Below are positions 8,406 through 17,942 of a stretch of 22,399 nt of DNA, one piece after another. Numbering within the stretch: the first letter of the stretch is position 1; every line of letters begins with the position of its first letter. The DNA comes from Podochytrium sp. JEL0797 (Eukaryota > Chytridiomycota > Chytridiomycetes > Chytridiales > Chytriomycetaceae), in the NCBI GenBank assembly GCA_027596195.1, contig JADGJG010000368.1, forward strand, positions 1 to 22,399. Direction: 5' to 3'. A program made the translations under genes and the position numbers. The notes under the pieces are model-generated. The model was not told where the DNA came from. It did not search any database and saw only the letters and a list, made by a program, of their open reading frames with translations.

Positions 8406-8564
8406 CGAGTTCATGATGGGAGTGTGACAATTCAAAAATTAAATGCCTCCAACTCTATTTCATTGATCATTTAAGGAAAAAGCAGAAGTCCGAATTATTC
8501 CTCATACTCTATTGACGGAATCGTGCTCGGCCATTTATCTTTGAGATCAAAGAAGAAAACTCCC

Positions 8565-8688
8565 AACTCTTGCTGATTTATCAGGTTGCAAATATAATCG
8601 CATGGAAATTGATTTGTTCCTCACCACTCGAGTGGAAATCGAAATCTCATCCAATAACCACAAACGAAAAACTCTTGCAGATTTATCA
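8565..8688. repeat. Pair of 19-bp direct repeats upstream of the F-box gene
   Basis: aactcttgctgatttatca at 8565-8583 recurs at 8670-8688 with one mismatch, 105 bp apart. Both lie in the 8406-8778 intergenic region, which is otherwise AT-rich and has no coding signal. They could be regulatory sites or leftovers of a duplication. Confidence 0.6.
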
Positions 8689-8743
8689 TTAAAAACTTGC
8701 ATCTTATTCAAATGAGAAACTTGCCCACTTCCCCAACCCACAG

Positions 8744-8751
8744 TCACGTGA
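8744..8751. promoter_or_regulatory. TCACGTGA palindrome (E-box) 28 bp upstream of the F-box gene
   Basis: A perfect 8-bp palindrome containing CACGTG, the core bound by bHLH factors such as Cbf1-type proteins in fungi. It is followed by further short palindromic sequence (GCGCGATCGCG). Its position just before the ATG at 8779 suggests a promoter or 5'-UTR element, but a chance occurrence is possible. Confidence 0.3.
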
Positions 8752-8778
8752 TCGACCGATTGCGCGATCGCGAAAACG

Positions 8779-9843
8779 ATGGCGCGACCGCCGTTTCCGC
8801 CATTCCGAATTCAAATCCAAATGACGCTGCTGTCTCTGCCCGTGGAAATCCTGTCTGACGTGCTCGTGCACCTCCCGCCACGCCAAATCCACTCTCTCCA
8901 ACGACTCTGCAAAACCTTCGATTTTGCGCACTTCAAATCCTTCTCTTTCTGCCACAGCAATATCTCCGTCCTGCGGCTGCAGCAGTTCTCCTTCCATTCC
9001 CGGCACTGGCACAAGCTCGGCATCGAATACATTGCCGCCCTGATTGCCTCGTTTGGCTTCTCCTATCACTCGCTGTCCCTTCTCGGGATCTCTTACGATG
9101 AAAACTCGCAGTTTGACCTCGATGCGTCACCTTGTGCCGCTTTGATTCCTCAAGCCATCACCCTGGCTGCCCACTATGATACCCTCTACCTATACCGCAT
9201 CAACGCCCGCATCCAATGGTCCACTTGCGATGCTCTCGTTGTTCAGGTCGCTGCCATTTCGGGGTGGACGCAAGTCTGGCGATCCATTACCACCGCGTGT
9301 CCACTCATTGCGCGACAATATTCTAATCTCGCGTTCGATTTGGCGGCACAGAATGGACATTTGGCGTTTGTGCAGGATTTGTTGGAGTCGGAGGAATCGG
9401 GGTTGGATATTGGGTTTGAAAACTCGTCGGCGTTTCGATACGCGTGTGCGAATGGACATTTGGACATTGTGCAGGCTATTGCGGCGTATCATTTTTCGCG
9501 TGCGGCTGGAGAGCGGCGATTGAACCCATCCGCTTGCGACAACTTTGCACTCATCCAAGCCGCGCAACATGGACACGCGCATGTAGTTGAATTCCTGCTG
9601 CAGTCTTTTCTCGAGATAGATCCTATGTCCTTCGATGGGGTTTTGTTGAGAAGGGCGATTGAATTTCGGAGGGTGGAGGTTTTGCAGGTTTTGTTGCGAG
9701 ATGCGAGGGTCGATTGGAAAGTGCTGGAGAAACCTTATCGCGATGCGGTGGAAGCGTTTCTGAGGTTGCTGGGTTGTGAATCAGAGAGGAAGCATTGCGT
9801 ATCGATCGAGGCCGTTCCCGCGACTTCTGTTATTGTGGGTTAA
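8779..9843 (+). CDS. F-box protein with ankyrin repeats
   Basis: A single-exon gene of 354 aa. An F-box-like motif lies near the N-terminus (residues about 17-50: LLSLPVEILSDVLVHLPP, then LQRLCKTF), the Skp1-binding module of SCF ubiquitin ligases. A middle helical region follows. The C-terminal half (about 190-330) shows ankyrin-type repeats: LAFDLAAQNGHLAFVQDLL, FRYACANGHLDIVQAI, LIQAAQHGHAHVVEFLL and LLRRAIEFRRVEVLQVLL. By family precedent it would be a substrate adaptor, with ankyrin repeats as the recognition surface; the substrate is unknown. The ATG at 8821 (MTLLSLPVEIL) is an equally good start that would drop 14 residues. F-box/ankyrin proteins are often multicopy in zoosporic fungi. 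Confidence 0.85.
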   Translation: MARPPFPPFRIQIQMTLLSLPVEILSDVLVHLPPRQIHSLQRLCKTFDFAHFKSFSFCHSNISVLRLQQFSFHSRHWHKLGIEYIAALIASFGFSYHSLSLLGISYDENSQFDLDASPCAALIPQAITLAAHYDTLYLYRINARIQWSTCDALVVQVAAISGWTQVWRSITTACPLIARQYSNLAFDLAAQNGHLAFVQDLLESEESGLDIGFENSSAFRYACANGHLDIVQAIAAYHFSRAAGERRLNPSACDNFALIQAAQHGHAHVVEFLLQSFLEIDPMSFDGVLLRRAIEFRRVEVLQVLLRDARVDWKVLEKPYRDAVEAFLRLLGCESERKHCVSIEAVPATSVIVG

Positions 9844-10206
9844 TTGTTTACATTATAAATTATTGCGCGAGAGATACCCTCTTCTATGTATATAATCATA
9901 CAACGTCGGTCCGTTGCGACTTTCGGGTGTTTAAGCCCACGAATGGAAAACAAGACCCTGCGCACACCCAGCGCAAGCGACCGCCAATGTGAAAGGATCT
10001 TCCAACTTTTCAAAATCCGTTCGAGCCGTTGAACGTTTCTGTTGGGTTTTGAGAACAAAGAAAACCGGCAACTTTTAATATCGCATTCTCCTTTCTCAAT
10101 TGTCATTCTGTTGCAGCTCTCCAATGAAACACACGATGACACGTCGCAGGAATCATTAGAAGTTGACGACGAGTATTTACGCAAAAGTTAGAGGATTTAT
10201 GGAAAA
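9844..10206. other. Intergenic, no gene seen
   Basis: AT-rich spacer between the F-box gene and MYND gene 1. No paralogous N-terminal MYND sequence is recognisable here, although full-length family members would carry it upstream of the finger. It may hold the F-box gene terminator and the MYND promoter. Confidence 0.5.
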
Positions 10207-10791
10207 ATGAACGGCTCGTCTGCCACTGCAGATGTGCGAAGAAACTGTGTTCACCATGGCTTCATCACGATCCAGATACCCAACAATTTCGACTCTCTTT
10301 TGCAAGCACCGTCTCCGTCGACCGATCTTTCCTCCCGACTGCCTCGACTCGAATCAAGGCGTCCTGATGCCTATCGCCGACTGCTTGAATCCACTTGCCA
10401 TTTTGTCTCCAGAACTTCGGAGGCCTTCTGCTACTCCGAGTCGTGCGGAGCCCTCGACACCAAAAGCCCACCTGCAAAGAAATGCGCAAGCTGCCAGTCT
10501 GGGAGCTATTGCTCCGTCAAGTGCCAGCAGGAAAGCTGGAAGCAAGGGCACAAACTGTTCTGTAGGGAGTTGAGACCTGGTGATGCGGCCCTGATTTCGA
10601 AGTTGATGAACAAGTTTGAATTGAATGGAAAGTTCCTCCAATTGGGTCTCTTTGATGAAGTGAAAGGGAGGTGGATCGTGACTTGGATTGGTGGGTCGAA
10701 TGTGATTTTGCTCAAGCCCGAGAACATGAGCCGCGTATTGACATGTGAAGAGTTGGGTTTTTTAATGGGGCAGGAAGTGCCTGAGGAATAA
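10207..10791 (+). CDS. MYND zinc-finger protein 1 (short form)
   Basis: A single-exon gene of 194 aa. The MYND finger lies at residues about 79-119: Cys pairs FCYSESCG, KKCASC, YCSVKC, then QESWKQGHKLFC with the HxxxC end. Eight metal ligands are present, so it should bind two zinc ions; MYND fingers normally bind proline-rich peptides. After the finger comes the family C-terminal domain: [57 protein letters not shown]. This resembles the LNG ... G-R-W ... KP-N-L cores linked to MYND or ankyrin domains in other protists, probably a small beta-barrel. It lacks the N-terminal KEKEFAL helical region of the other copies, having a Ser/Pro-rich N-terminus instead. No inactivating change is visible, so this copy may be functional. 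It ends 45 bp before CDT1. Confidence 0.8.
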   Translation: MNGSSATADVRRNCVHHGFITIQIPNNFDSLLQAPSPSTDLSSRLPRLESRRPDAYRRLLESTCHFVSRTSEAFCYSESCGALDTKSPPAKKCASCQSGSYCSVKCQQESWKQGHKLFCRELRPGDAALISKLMNKFELNGKFLQLGLFDEVKGRWIVTWIGGSNVILLKPENMSRVLTCEELGFLMGQEVPEE

Positions 10792-10836
10792 AGATGTAAT
10801 TTGTGGTTTGTTTTGATTTTCAGTTTTGTCCGAGAA

Positions 10837-12906
10837 ATGACATCGACAACAGCAACGCGGCGGCGTTCTTTGCCGGCAAAGCGTCAGGCCAAGGCAGGCT
10901 CATCACCGCTTGTGCAGACAGAACTGCGCGGCTTCTTTTCGGTGCTGGGCGCTGCAAAGGCGTCGGTTCCTGGCAAAGAGTTCACATTCACAAAGGAAGT
11001 CAAGGGTGCGCCGCAGTGCTCAAACAAGCTGCGCCTTTTGTCATCGGGGGTGGGTCGAGTGGCGAGTGTCTTCTGGGCGGCCGTGTTTTAACAGTGGTGG
11101 TTCCAGGCATCGTCGCTGCAACTCAAAAGACCCTTACTGGTGCCCGCCCTTTACCCCCTCAAGAAGCACAAACCAGAGTCTCAAGAGCCTTCCTCGACCG
11201 AGTCCCTCAACCAGCAACAACAAAAATCCGACTCCTCAAACAAACCCGCCCACTTCCTCCCCTCCCACCTCATCCTCCTCCTCAAAATATTCAAAGCCCT
11301 CGAATCCACACTCGCCTTCCACTCAACACGCGACAAACCACCCACCTTCCATTTGCTCAAAAAGCCAGTCGAAAATCGCACAAACCGGGCGTTTGAAAAG
11401 TCGCATCTCGAACAGATTCTCGTCTTGTATCCGAAAGCGTACCATTTGACTCCTGTGCGTGTGCTTGTTGATTCGGATGTGGGTCGGATGGAGGATACTG
11501 TCATGATTGAAATGATCAAGTTGGTTGTGGACGCGCGTGAACCGTTGGGTGATGGTGGTTCACGTGAGGAGAAAGTGGGCGGGACTGCGGACAGAGATCA
11601 CCGACAGGGTTCGGAGGATGATTCTGGAACGTCACCTACAACGTCTTGTGAACCCACAAAGTCCGAGAACGCGTCATTGAAGCCGCTCTTGTTTGACAAA
11701 GAGAAGCCTTTCGCGGAAGCCCTCGAGCGACGCGTCGAGTTTTTCAAGAAGGCGTGTATTCGTTATGTTGCTGGATATCACGAGGTAGGACTAAATGAAT
11801 TTTCGAAAATCCCCGCGGTTTTCTAATCACTCTCGCTTCCCTCCCTCCTTCACCTCCCAGGAATTCCTGAACTCGTTGAGCGAAGAAGACAAACAAAAAT
11901 TTACTCCCCCAACTTCCGAATCCTCTGATACCCCGACATGGCACCCCGACTTTGACCCCGAATCGCGTGTCCCAGAAATCTCTGCAACAACCCCACTCCC
12001 CACCGTTTCCTCCATCGCCGCCGCCTCCGCTGCTTCCGCCACCGCCGCCGCCGCTGCTGCTGCTACTGCTGCCCACTCTGATACGAAATTAGAATCTACC
12101 CCAACGGAATCGGCCGTTCCCTCTGATACCCCCACCACCACTTCTGATACGTCTGTTACTGTCGCGTCTGATTCGCCTGATTCGTCTGATACACCTGATA
12201 CGCTTAATTCACTGCCTGTTGCAACTTGCCACGAACCCGTCCTTCCGGAACCCTCTGAAACGCGAACACCCCCCGTCCCATCGACGGGACCTACCCCTCC
12301 TCTCTCAAGGGCCGCGGCCCTTCTCGAACGCGTAAGATTTTTTTCTATCTTCCCTGTGACATAACTGAACCCGCTTCTCTCGCGTCTCCAGATTCGCGAA
12401 AAGGAACGCAAAAAGAAGGAATCCCTCCTCCTCACCCCCGCCAAAAACTACACCCCTTCCGAACTCAAACACCGCGCCATGATTAGTCGACTCGTGGAAG
12501 TTGGGAGGAGTGTGATTGCGTGAGTTTTTTTTGTTTTTTGTTGTTCGGAACGCGCTTCTTTCTCTCGCGCTCGATCTAAATTTGGGTGAATAACAGGTAC
12601 TTTACTTCCCGTGGAAAAGGCGCATTGCCCATGAAAGATGTTTGTGAATACGTCATTTCCGGAGTTCGCAGCCACATTTCTTACGGTACACCCCTCCGTC
12701 CCCGCCCCTCCCCTTACTCACCTCTCTCCCTCACTCAACCAAAAAAAACAGAGGAATCAAGAGACCACATTCTCCTCCTCGCGCAAACGTGTCCCGAATG
12801 GTGCAGCGTTGTGAAACTCCAAGTCGGCACGATTGTCAAGTTTGACGCGCGGGCGGAGGAGATGGTTGGGCGGTTGAGGGAGAAAGTGAAGGAGCTGTTG
12901 GCGTGA
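10837..12906 (+). CDS. CDT1: DNA replication licensing factor Cdt1, six exons
   Basis: Loads the Mcm2-7 helicase at origins together with ORC and Cdc6. Exons: 10837-11049, 11107-11784, 11861-12331, 12392-12519, 12597-12685, 12752-12906. Phases agree and the product is 577 aa. Introns 2-5 are well supported (for example GTAAGA at 12332); the first (11050-11106) is my best fit for joining the frames. The N-terminus carries a PIP-box, QTELRGFF, at residues 27-34. Residues about 119-300 are the Cdt1 central fold (LLKIFKALESTLAFHS, PPTFHLLKKPVENRTNRAFE, LEQILVLYPKAYHLTPVRV). A long Ser/Thr/Pro/Ala-rich linker with poly-Ala follows (exon 3). The C-terminal winged helix that contacts MCM runs from about 455 (LLERIREKERKKKE, SVIAYFTSRGKGALPMKDV, CPEWCSVVKLQVGTIVKFD). 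Confidence 0.92.
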
Positions 12907-13127
12907 AGAATGAAAAGGGGGGGAACAAGGTAGTGGGGGTTCGAAAAGCGCGCGCGTGTGTGGTTGTTGTAAATCAAAAAGAAGGACCTGTTTGGAGACC
13001 CTTTTCAATCCCATCTTTCGCTTCCTCACAATTTCGAGTGAGGCAGTCTCACCAGCCACCGAGAGGGTGCAAATTTTTCAAACTCCTTCTCCCTTACCTG
13101 TCAAAAACAGAAAAATTCGCAGAAACC

Positions 13128-13997
13128 ATGACAACCGCGTCAAGCCCTCAATGCACGAAATACCTGCAAACCCTCCAATCACTTCCTCCCGGCCTCCTCG
13201 ACACCCCAACCAAAGAACAAACCCTGCGCAAATACTATCACTCTCTCCCTGAGATTGACAAACCGTCGGATCGACCCAACCAAAAAGAATGGACCTTTTT
13301 CAAATCCTTGGAGAGCAACGATCGCGAACATCCGTACGTTCGAGGAATCGCCATGTTCCTCGTGGCCACGATTGAAGAGCTCATCACGGCGGATATTACG
13401 CGCAAGCAGGTTGTGACGTACCAAAAAGCGCTTCGGATCTGGCACGTTATGACTCTGAGCAGAGTGCAGATATGGCTTGGGCGCAGGATCGAAGCGGAAA
13501 CTATATCCGCATGAGTGTGAAGGACTGTTTGTCCAACACGAGCGGATTCTGCTGGAAAACTCTTGCCGAAGCCGACGTTGTGGGTGCTCAAATCCGACAA
13601 CTTCGAATCCCCTCTTCACGCAAAGTTTCACGAACGAAACGCGGCGGGGACAAAATGCAACCAGCGTGGGATTTGGGCGCATCTGGTGGAATCTCTCAAA
13701 CGATGTGACTCTTGTCACATGGAATATTACTGCTCACGCGAATGTCAAAAGGCGGCTTGGAAAGCGGATCATAAAAAGTTTTGTCGTCCGTTCAACGAGT
13801 TCAGGGAAGGCGATTTGATTGCCGTGAAGGGGTTGGTGAATCGGGCCGATTTGAATGGAAGTATGAGGACGTTGATGAGATTTGAGGAGGAAAAGAAGAG
13901 GTGGCACGCGACGTGGACCGGTTTGGAGCCTGTGTTGCTCAAGGTGGAGAATATGGAGAGGGTTGTGTCGAGAGAAGAGGTTGCTGCGTTGTTTTGA
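13128..13997 (+). CDS. MYND zinc-finger protein 2, structure uncertain (spliced or frameshifted)
   Basis: The ATG at 13128 opens a frame encoding the family N-terminal helical region (EWTFFKSLESNDREHPYVRG, MFLVATIEEL), which hits TGA at 13512. A 52-nt GT...AG intron 13418-13469 would join it phase-correctly to the next frame (YGLGAGSKRKLYPHECEG, RILLENSCRSRRC). A later switch back to the first frame gives the finger and C-terminal domain: [78 protein letters not shown], ending at 13997. I could not find a convincing second intron, so a frameshift is possible. In the finger frame the expected first CxxC reads C-N-Q-R (13656-13667), where a single T-to-C change (tgt to cgt) would explain the lost Cys. 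The product is homologous to the other copies but may be damaged. Confidence 0.55.
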
Positions 13998-14618
13998 ATC
14001 TTGACTTTTTTCAAACTGCCCAACGGAAGTAATTTTTACTCAAATTATAAAGTAATAAAGTTGTCTGCACCGCGGGATCACAACGTTAGCGTATTTCTTG
14101 GTCTGTGGATCAAACACGCGGACGCGGCAGTGATTCAAATTAGAATCAACGAAGATCACGCATTGAAAATTTACCAGGGGTTTATGGTAGCGGTCGGTGT
14201 GAACCGGGGGGTTCTTGTTGGGTTGAAGTGTTCAGACAGTTTCCAGATTCATAAAACCTCCAGTATCAAGTGACGCGTATGGGACCTCGTTGCTTGCACC
14301 GACCTTCGCTTGTCGCTACCAAGTACCTTGTCAAGCTTTCCATCGCTCACGGGTCCTCCTTGGACTTCAAACGTGTCCAAGCACTCAAAAAAGACACTCA
14401 ATTTCTCCCACCACGACCTATACGGATTATATGGGTGTGCGTTTTCATGCGATTCAAGTGCTGGTCATGCGTTCTGAATCTTAGGTAGATAAATCGAAGA
14501 TAACCTTTTGAAGGAATTTGAACCCTAAATCGTGATCGAATCATCATTTGATAGAGACAGAAGGTGACACGATAGATCCCACCGCAAGCCACCTTCTTCC
14601 CCGAGAAGAAACAACACC
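13998..14618. other. Intergenic, no gene seen
   Basis: About 620 bp with only short, compositionally ordinary ORFs on both strands and no resemblance to the MYND family or to any RNA gene I can recognise. The right end presumably contains the promoter and 5' UTR of the membrane-protein gene; ccgagaagaaacaacaccATG is a good start context. Confidence 0.5.
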
Positions 14619-15440
14619 ATGAGCACGACCTTTTCCTCCGTCCTGCAGGAACCCACACCCTTCACCACGATCAACTGGGAGGACATTCAACGCTTCTTTT
14701 ACCTTGGCCTGGCATTCATGGACATTGCATATGTCTTTTATGCGTTCTGTCAGTACCGTTTTGGGCCTGGCAAGCAGTATCCACACCCCAAATGGACAAT
14801 GACACCGATTCGCAAAGTCACGATCGTTTGCCATATCGTTGGTGGAGTGATCGCAATGTATATTGGTAAGAAACGTCGCGATTTTAATTTGAATAACTGA
14901 TCCAAGAATGCAACAGGAACTATATTTTGTCTGGTTCTCGAGTTTGCTCCAACAATCGTCTCCCCATCGTTCATCCTCATCGCATCTTACACAACGGGAG
15001 CCTCCATTCTCTTCCATTCCTTGTCGTCTCTCCCCATGAGCCTCATGCCGTTCGGAAATCGCCAATTCACCGTCCCCGGTTACGTCTTCCACACCCTCGT
15101 CAACACCGCGCAGGCCATCTGCCTCCTCATTGACCCCACCAACGCGCATCAACTCCTCCTCGCATGGGGATCCATCAACGTGTTTGTTCTTGTTCGCTTG
15201 CAAATCGCGATTCAGTATCTCGGTGGAGTGGATGTGTATCATTCGGGATATTTGTACGCGATGGTCACGTCGACGCTCGTGTATTTCTTGTTTTCGCATC
15301 AGAATCCGATCGCTTGTTTGCTTTTGTTGGTGATTCCGGGGGTGTTTGGGAAATGGGCGGCGGGTGTGAATGTGCCGGCGTTCAAGGCTGAGAAGGAGGT
15401 TCCGCAAGAGTCTGACGAGAGGTTGATTGTGGCTGAGTGA
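14619..15440 (+). CDS. Polytopic membrane protein, unknown family (two exons)
   Basis: Exons 14619-14865 and 14917-15440 flank a 51-nt intron (GGTAAG ... AACTGA branch-like ... CAACAG). The join completes a Gly codon and gives 256 aa. About seven hydrophobic segments are visible: FYLGLAFMDIAYVFYAF, VTIVCHIVGGVIAMYIG, IFCLVLEFAPTIV, FILIASYTTGASILF, YVFHTLVNTAQAICLLI, LLLAWGSINVFVLV and ACLLLLVIPGVFGKWAAG, with a further moderately hydrophobic one at GYLYAMVTSTLVYFLF. The N-terminal 20 residues and the acidic C-terminus (EKEVPQESDERLIVAE) are hydrophilic. Spacing and His residues in several segments (CHIVGG, FHTLV, YHSGY) could suggest a redox or receptor-like role, but I do not recognise the family and assign no function. 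Confidence 0.75.
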
Positions 15441-15582
15441 AAGTGGACAGCTTCGTGATGTTTTGGTAGTGGAGGGATGCCTCGTTTTCTCGGGGGAACA
15501 ATGATGATCAGTCGACTCGTATATTTTTTTTGTTCACACTCATACCCAAAACGAACAGCCGAGAAATAAAAGCAAGAAGAAA

Positions 15583-16370
15583 TCACAACTCCTCCTCCTC
15601 TATCTTGTAAGCGCGTTTCCTGCGCTCCGTGCAATCGCGTTCATCAAACTCCACCATATCCCGCGACGCGTATTTCGCACCCACCGCCAAATACACTCCA
15701 CTCACAACAGGTCCACAAGATCCAGGAGTCTGCGAAATTATTTCCAGTTTCCCATCTCCAGCGTGATTCTTGCCCACATACACGGCGAGGGGTGTCGGTT
15801 GCCACCCGCACCCGCCGATGGTGAATTGTCCCGAAAAGATGATGTCGCCGCTGGAGATGTGGGTGATGATGATGAGGATTGTGGCTTGTGAGTTTCCGGC
15901 GCAGACTTTGACGTAGAGTGTGAAGTAGAGGATTAATTGTTTGGCGCCGCATGGGATGTGGAAGATTTGAAAGAGGCCGCCTGTTTTTGCAAAAGTATAT
16001 CGCGTTTATAAGCCGATAGACTCTTTTGCATGTTTGTGCGCAGGAAATTGAACAAACCTGGCGCGTTATTAGGATTCAAATCTGCGGCCGTAATCTTGCC
16101 GCTTGAGGTAACGAACGCAGGTTCACCCTCAAACTCGCCTTCAATGCAGCCGCCGAAAAAGGCTCCCAAATCTGCACAAGGAGCGACCTGCCAAGGGCTG
16201 AGAGTAGTTGCATTTATATTCCCGATACAGGTGTCTACTGACGTGACAGACGTGTTGCAAAAGTTTTCAAAGTTGGGGAACTTGATCAAGTTTGGTGCTG
16301 TGGTGGGAAGGGTGGCGAGAGTCGCCGGTGCGAGAAACAGAGGGATGACAAGAAACGTGAGGGGCGCCAT
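15583..16370 (-). CDS. Small secreted Cys-containing protein (two exons), unknown function
   Basis: Exons in coding order are 16370-16058 and 15980-15583, with a 77-nt intron (CCAG|GTTTGT ... AAAACAG|GC). The product is 236 aa. The ATG at 16370 starts a clear signal peptide (MAPLTFLVIPLFLAPATLAT). The mature part contains spaced Cys residues (NFCNTS, DTCIGNINATTLSPW, APCADLGAFFGGC, IPCGAK, KVCAGNSQATILII, IGGCGWQ, PGSCGPV), N-glycosylation sequons, and beta-strand-like alternation in the second half (LILYFTLYVKVCAG, GDIIFSGQFTIGG). The C-terminus is highly charged (RDCTERRKRAYKIEEEEL). There is no membrane anchor after the signal. It is probably an extracellular or wall protein; family not recognised. 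It is divergent from MYND gene 3, sharing the interval 16371-16603. Confidence 0.75.
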
Positions 16371-16603
16371 GGATGGTTCAGTTTTTTGAATCTCTTCGAA
16401 CAATATAAACAAAGGCGAAGACAGATTTGATTGTTCAAATTACCAAGACATATTAAACTCATTTTCCTGCACTTCCTCAGCACTTCCTCACGGAAATGGA
16501 CTTTCCTGAGACGCGATGGTCAATCGAAGTTAAAATAATATTCTCATCGAGTCCCCGACATCAGAGGTGAAATATGAGCTTCATTCCCTTAAACGGATGC
16601 TGA

Positions 16604-17551
16604 AAAGCTAAGAAAGGCCTTGGAGAGGGACCAGCCGCACAATCGTGGAAGCCCACGCGCTCCCAAATTGCCGACCTCCTGCACGCTCTGGAACCCACTG
16701 GTATCGGTAAAGAGAAAGAGTTTGCCCTCGAGGTTCTGGGCTCAAGTGCTCGCTGCTTGAATTCGTCGGACCTTGCTCTCCTCAAGACTCTCGCGCGCAA
16801 CCTTGACGAGCACCCTTTCGTTCACACGGCCTGTTTCCTCGCCCTCGGGTTGGCTCAGCTCAACATTGAGAAAGCGATTCAACGGTACCATGAAGCCGTT
16901 GCAGTTTTGGATGCCATGAGGCCGGTGCACATGGACGAACGGGTTTGGCGGTTTCCAACGCGCAGCCTGATGGGGGCAGTCAGCCTGACCATCCGTGAAT
17001 ACCTGGTCCTGCCCGACTGCTGGATCGTCGTCGCGAAAACACGCATCCAAGGGTTGATCGCACCCGCCAATCTCGACCTTGGCAACATCCCGTCGCACAC
17101 TGCTTGGATTTGATACGAGCTTTATGAAAGTGAATCCGTAAGTCCCTCTACCACGCACGAAGCATATGAACGTCGTGAGAACGATTGTCTGCGACGGACC
17201 ATTCAAGACTGCGACTTTTGCAAACGCACGGACGTGTCAATCAAGAAATGCGCGGGTTGCGAATCTGTTTCTTTCTGTTCCAGGGAGTGTCATCGAGCAA
17301 GTTGGAAGAAGGGACACAAGGCGTTATGCAGGCCGTTGAAGGAGCTGAAGACGGGGGACCTTGTGGTTTTGGTTGGTCTCGACAAGGCAGGGTTGAACGA
17401 GCAAATTCGCCAACTCGGCGGTTACGATGAGAGTAAGGGAAGATGGATGGTGACTTGGTTCAACGGATCCAATGCGTTGTTGATCAAGCCAGGGAATTTC
17501 TATCGCGTGTTGACTGTGGAGGAGGTTGCGATTATTTTGCGCCAAGACTGA
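16604..17551 (+). pseudogene. MYND zinc-finger protein 3 with in-frame TGA
   Basis: A single frame carries the whole family architecture, interrupted by stops. It begins after a TGA at 16601-16603, which truncates a short ATG-led leader from 16574. It then reads QSWKPTRSQIADLLHALEP, GIGKEKEFALEVLGSSARC and NLDEHPFVHTACFLALGLAQL. It stops at TGA 17111-17113 and resumes in the same frame with YELYESESVSPSTTHEAYE. The finger is intact by ligand count (CDFC, KKCAGC, FCSREC, HRASWKKGHKALC), followed by LKTGDLVVLVGL, AGLNEQIRQLGGYDESKGRW, MVTWFNGSN and LLIKPGNFYRVLTVEEV, ending at 17551. No GT...AG intron that restores frame across the TGA was found. A nonsense-disabled gene is the simplest reading; the right half could still be expressed from an internal start. 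Confidence 0.65.
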
Positions 17552-17610
17552 ATATAAATTTTTTTTCCCGTTTCACATTCAGAAAGAACGAAGAAATTGG
17601 TGACGCTGCC

Positions 17611-17760
17611 GACCCACTGGTCTCGCCAAAGAGAAAGAGTTTTCCCTGGCGGTTTTGAGTTCATGCGCTCGCTGCTCGAGTTCGTCGGATTTCGCCCGCA
17701 ACCACGACGAACACCCTTTCGTTCCGCACGGCCTGTCTCATCATCCTTGGGCTCTCTCAG
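17611..17760 (+). pseudogene. Partial duplicate of MYND gene 3 N-terminal region
   Basis: This is a mutated copy of 16691-16858, placed just downstream of the MYND gene 3 stop. Shared stretches include cccactggt, aaagagaaagagtttt/gcc, gctcgctgct and caccctttcgtt. Relative to the source it lacks about 20 nt after ttcgtcgga and carries small indels, so no frame stays open (pieces AKEKEFSLAVLSSCARC and DEHPFVPHG). There is no finger. It lies tail-to-tail with trpC. Confidence 0.75.
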
Positions 17761-17942
17761 GTTTCTCATCGTATCGTTCGAGCTGCCGGCATTCCTTATT
17801 CATATTCATTTTCAAGTCCTTCGTCAGTCTGCAAATATAATACGCGTTCGCCTCAACGATTCCACGCCAGGTTCCGATTTCCCCAACGTTTATTACGTTT
17901 TGGCATATTCCACAAAAATGAAGTGAATTCGGATTTAATCCA

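Noticed and set aside
11744..12444. Minus-strand Gly/Ser- and Ala/Val-rich ORFs
   Set aside because: These are antisense shadows of the Cdt1 low-complexity exon 3 (poly-Ala, Ser/Thr/Asp-rich).
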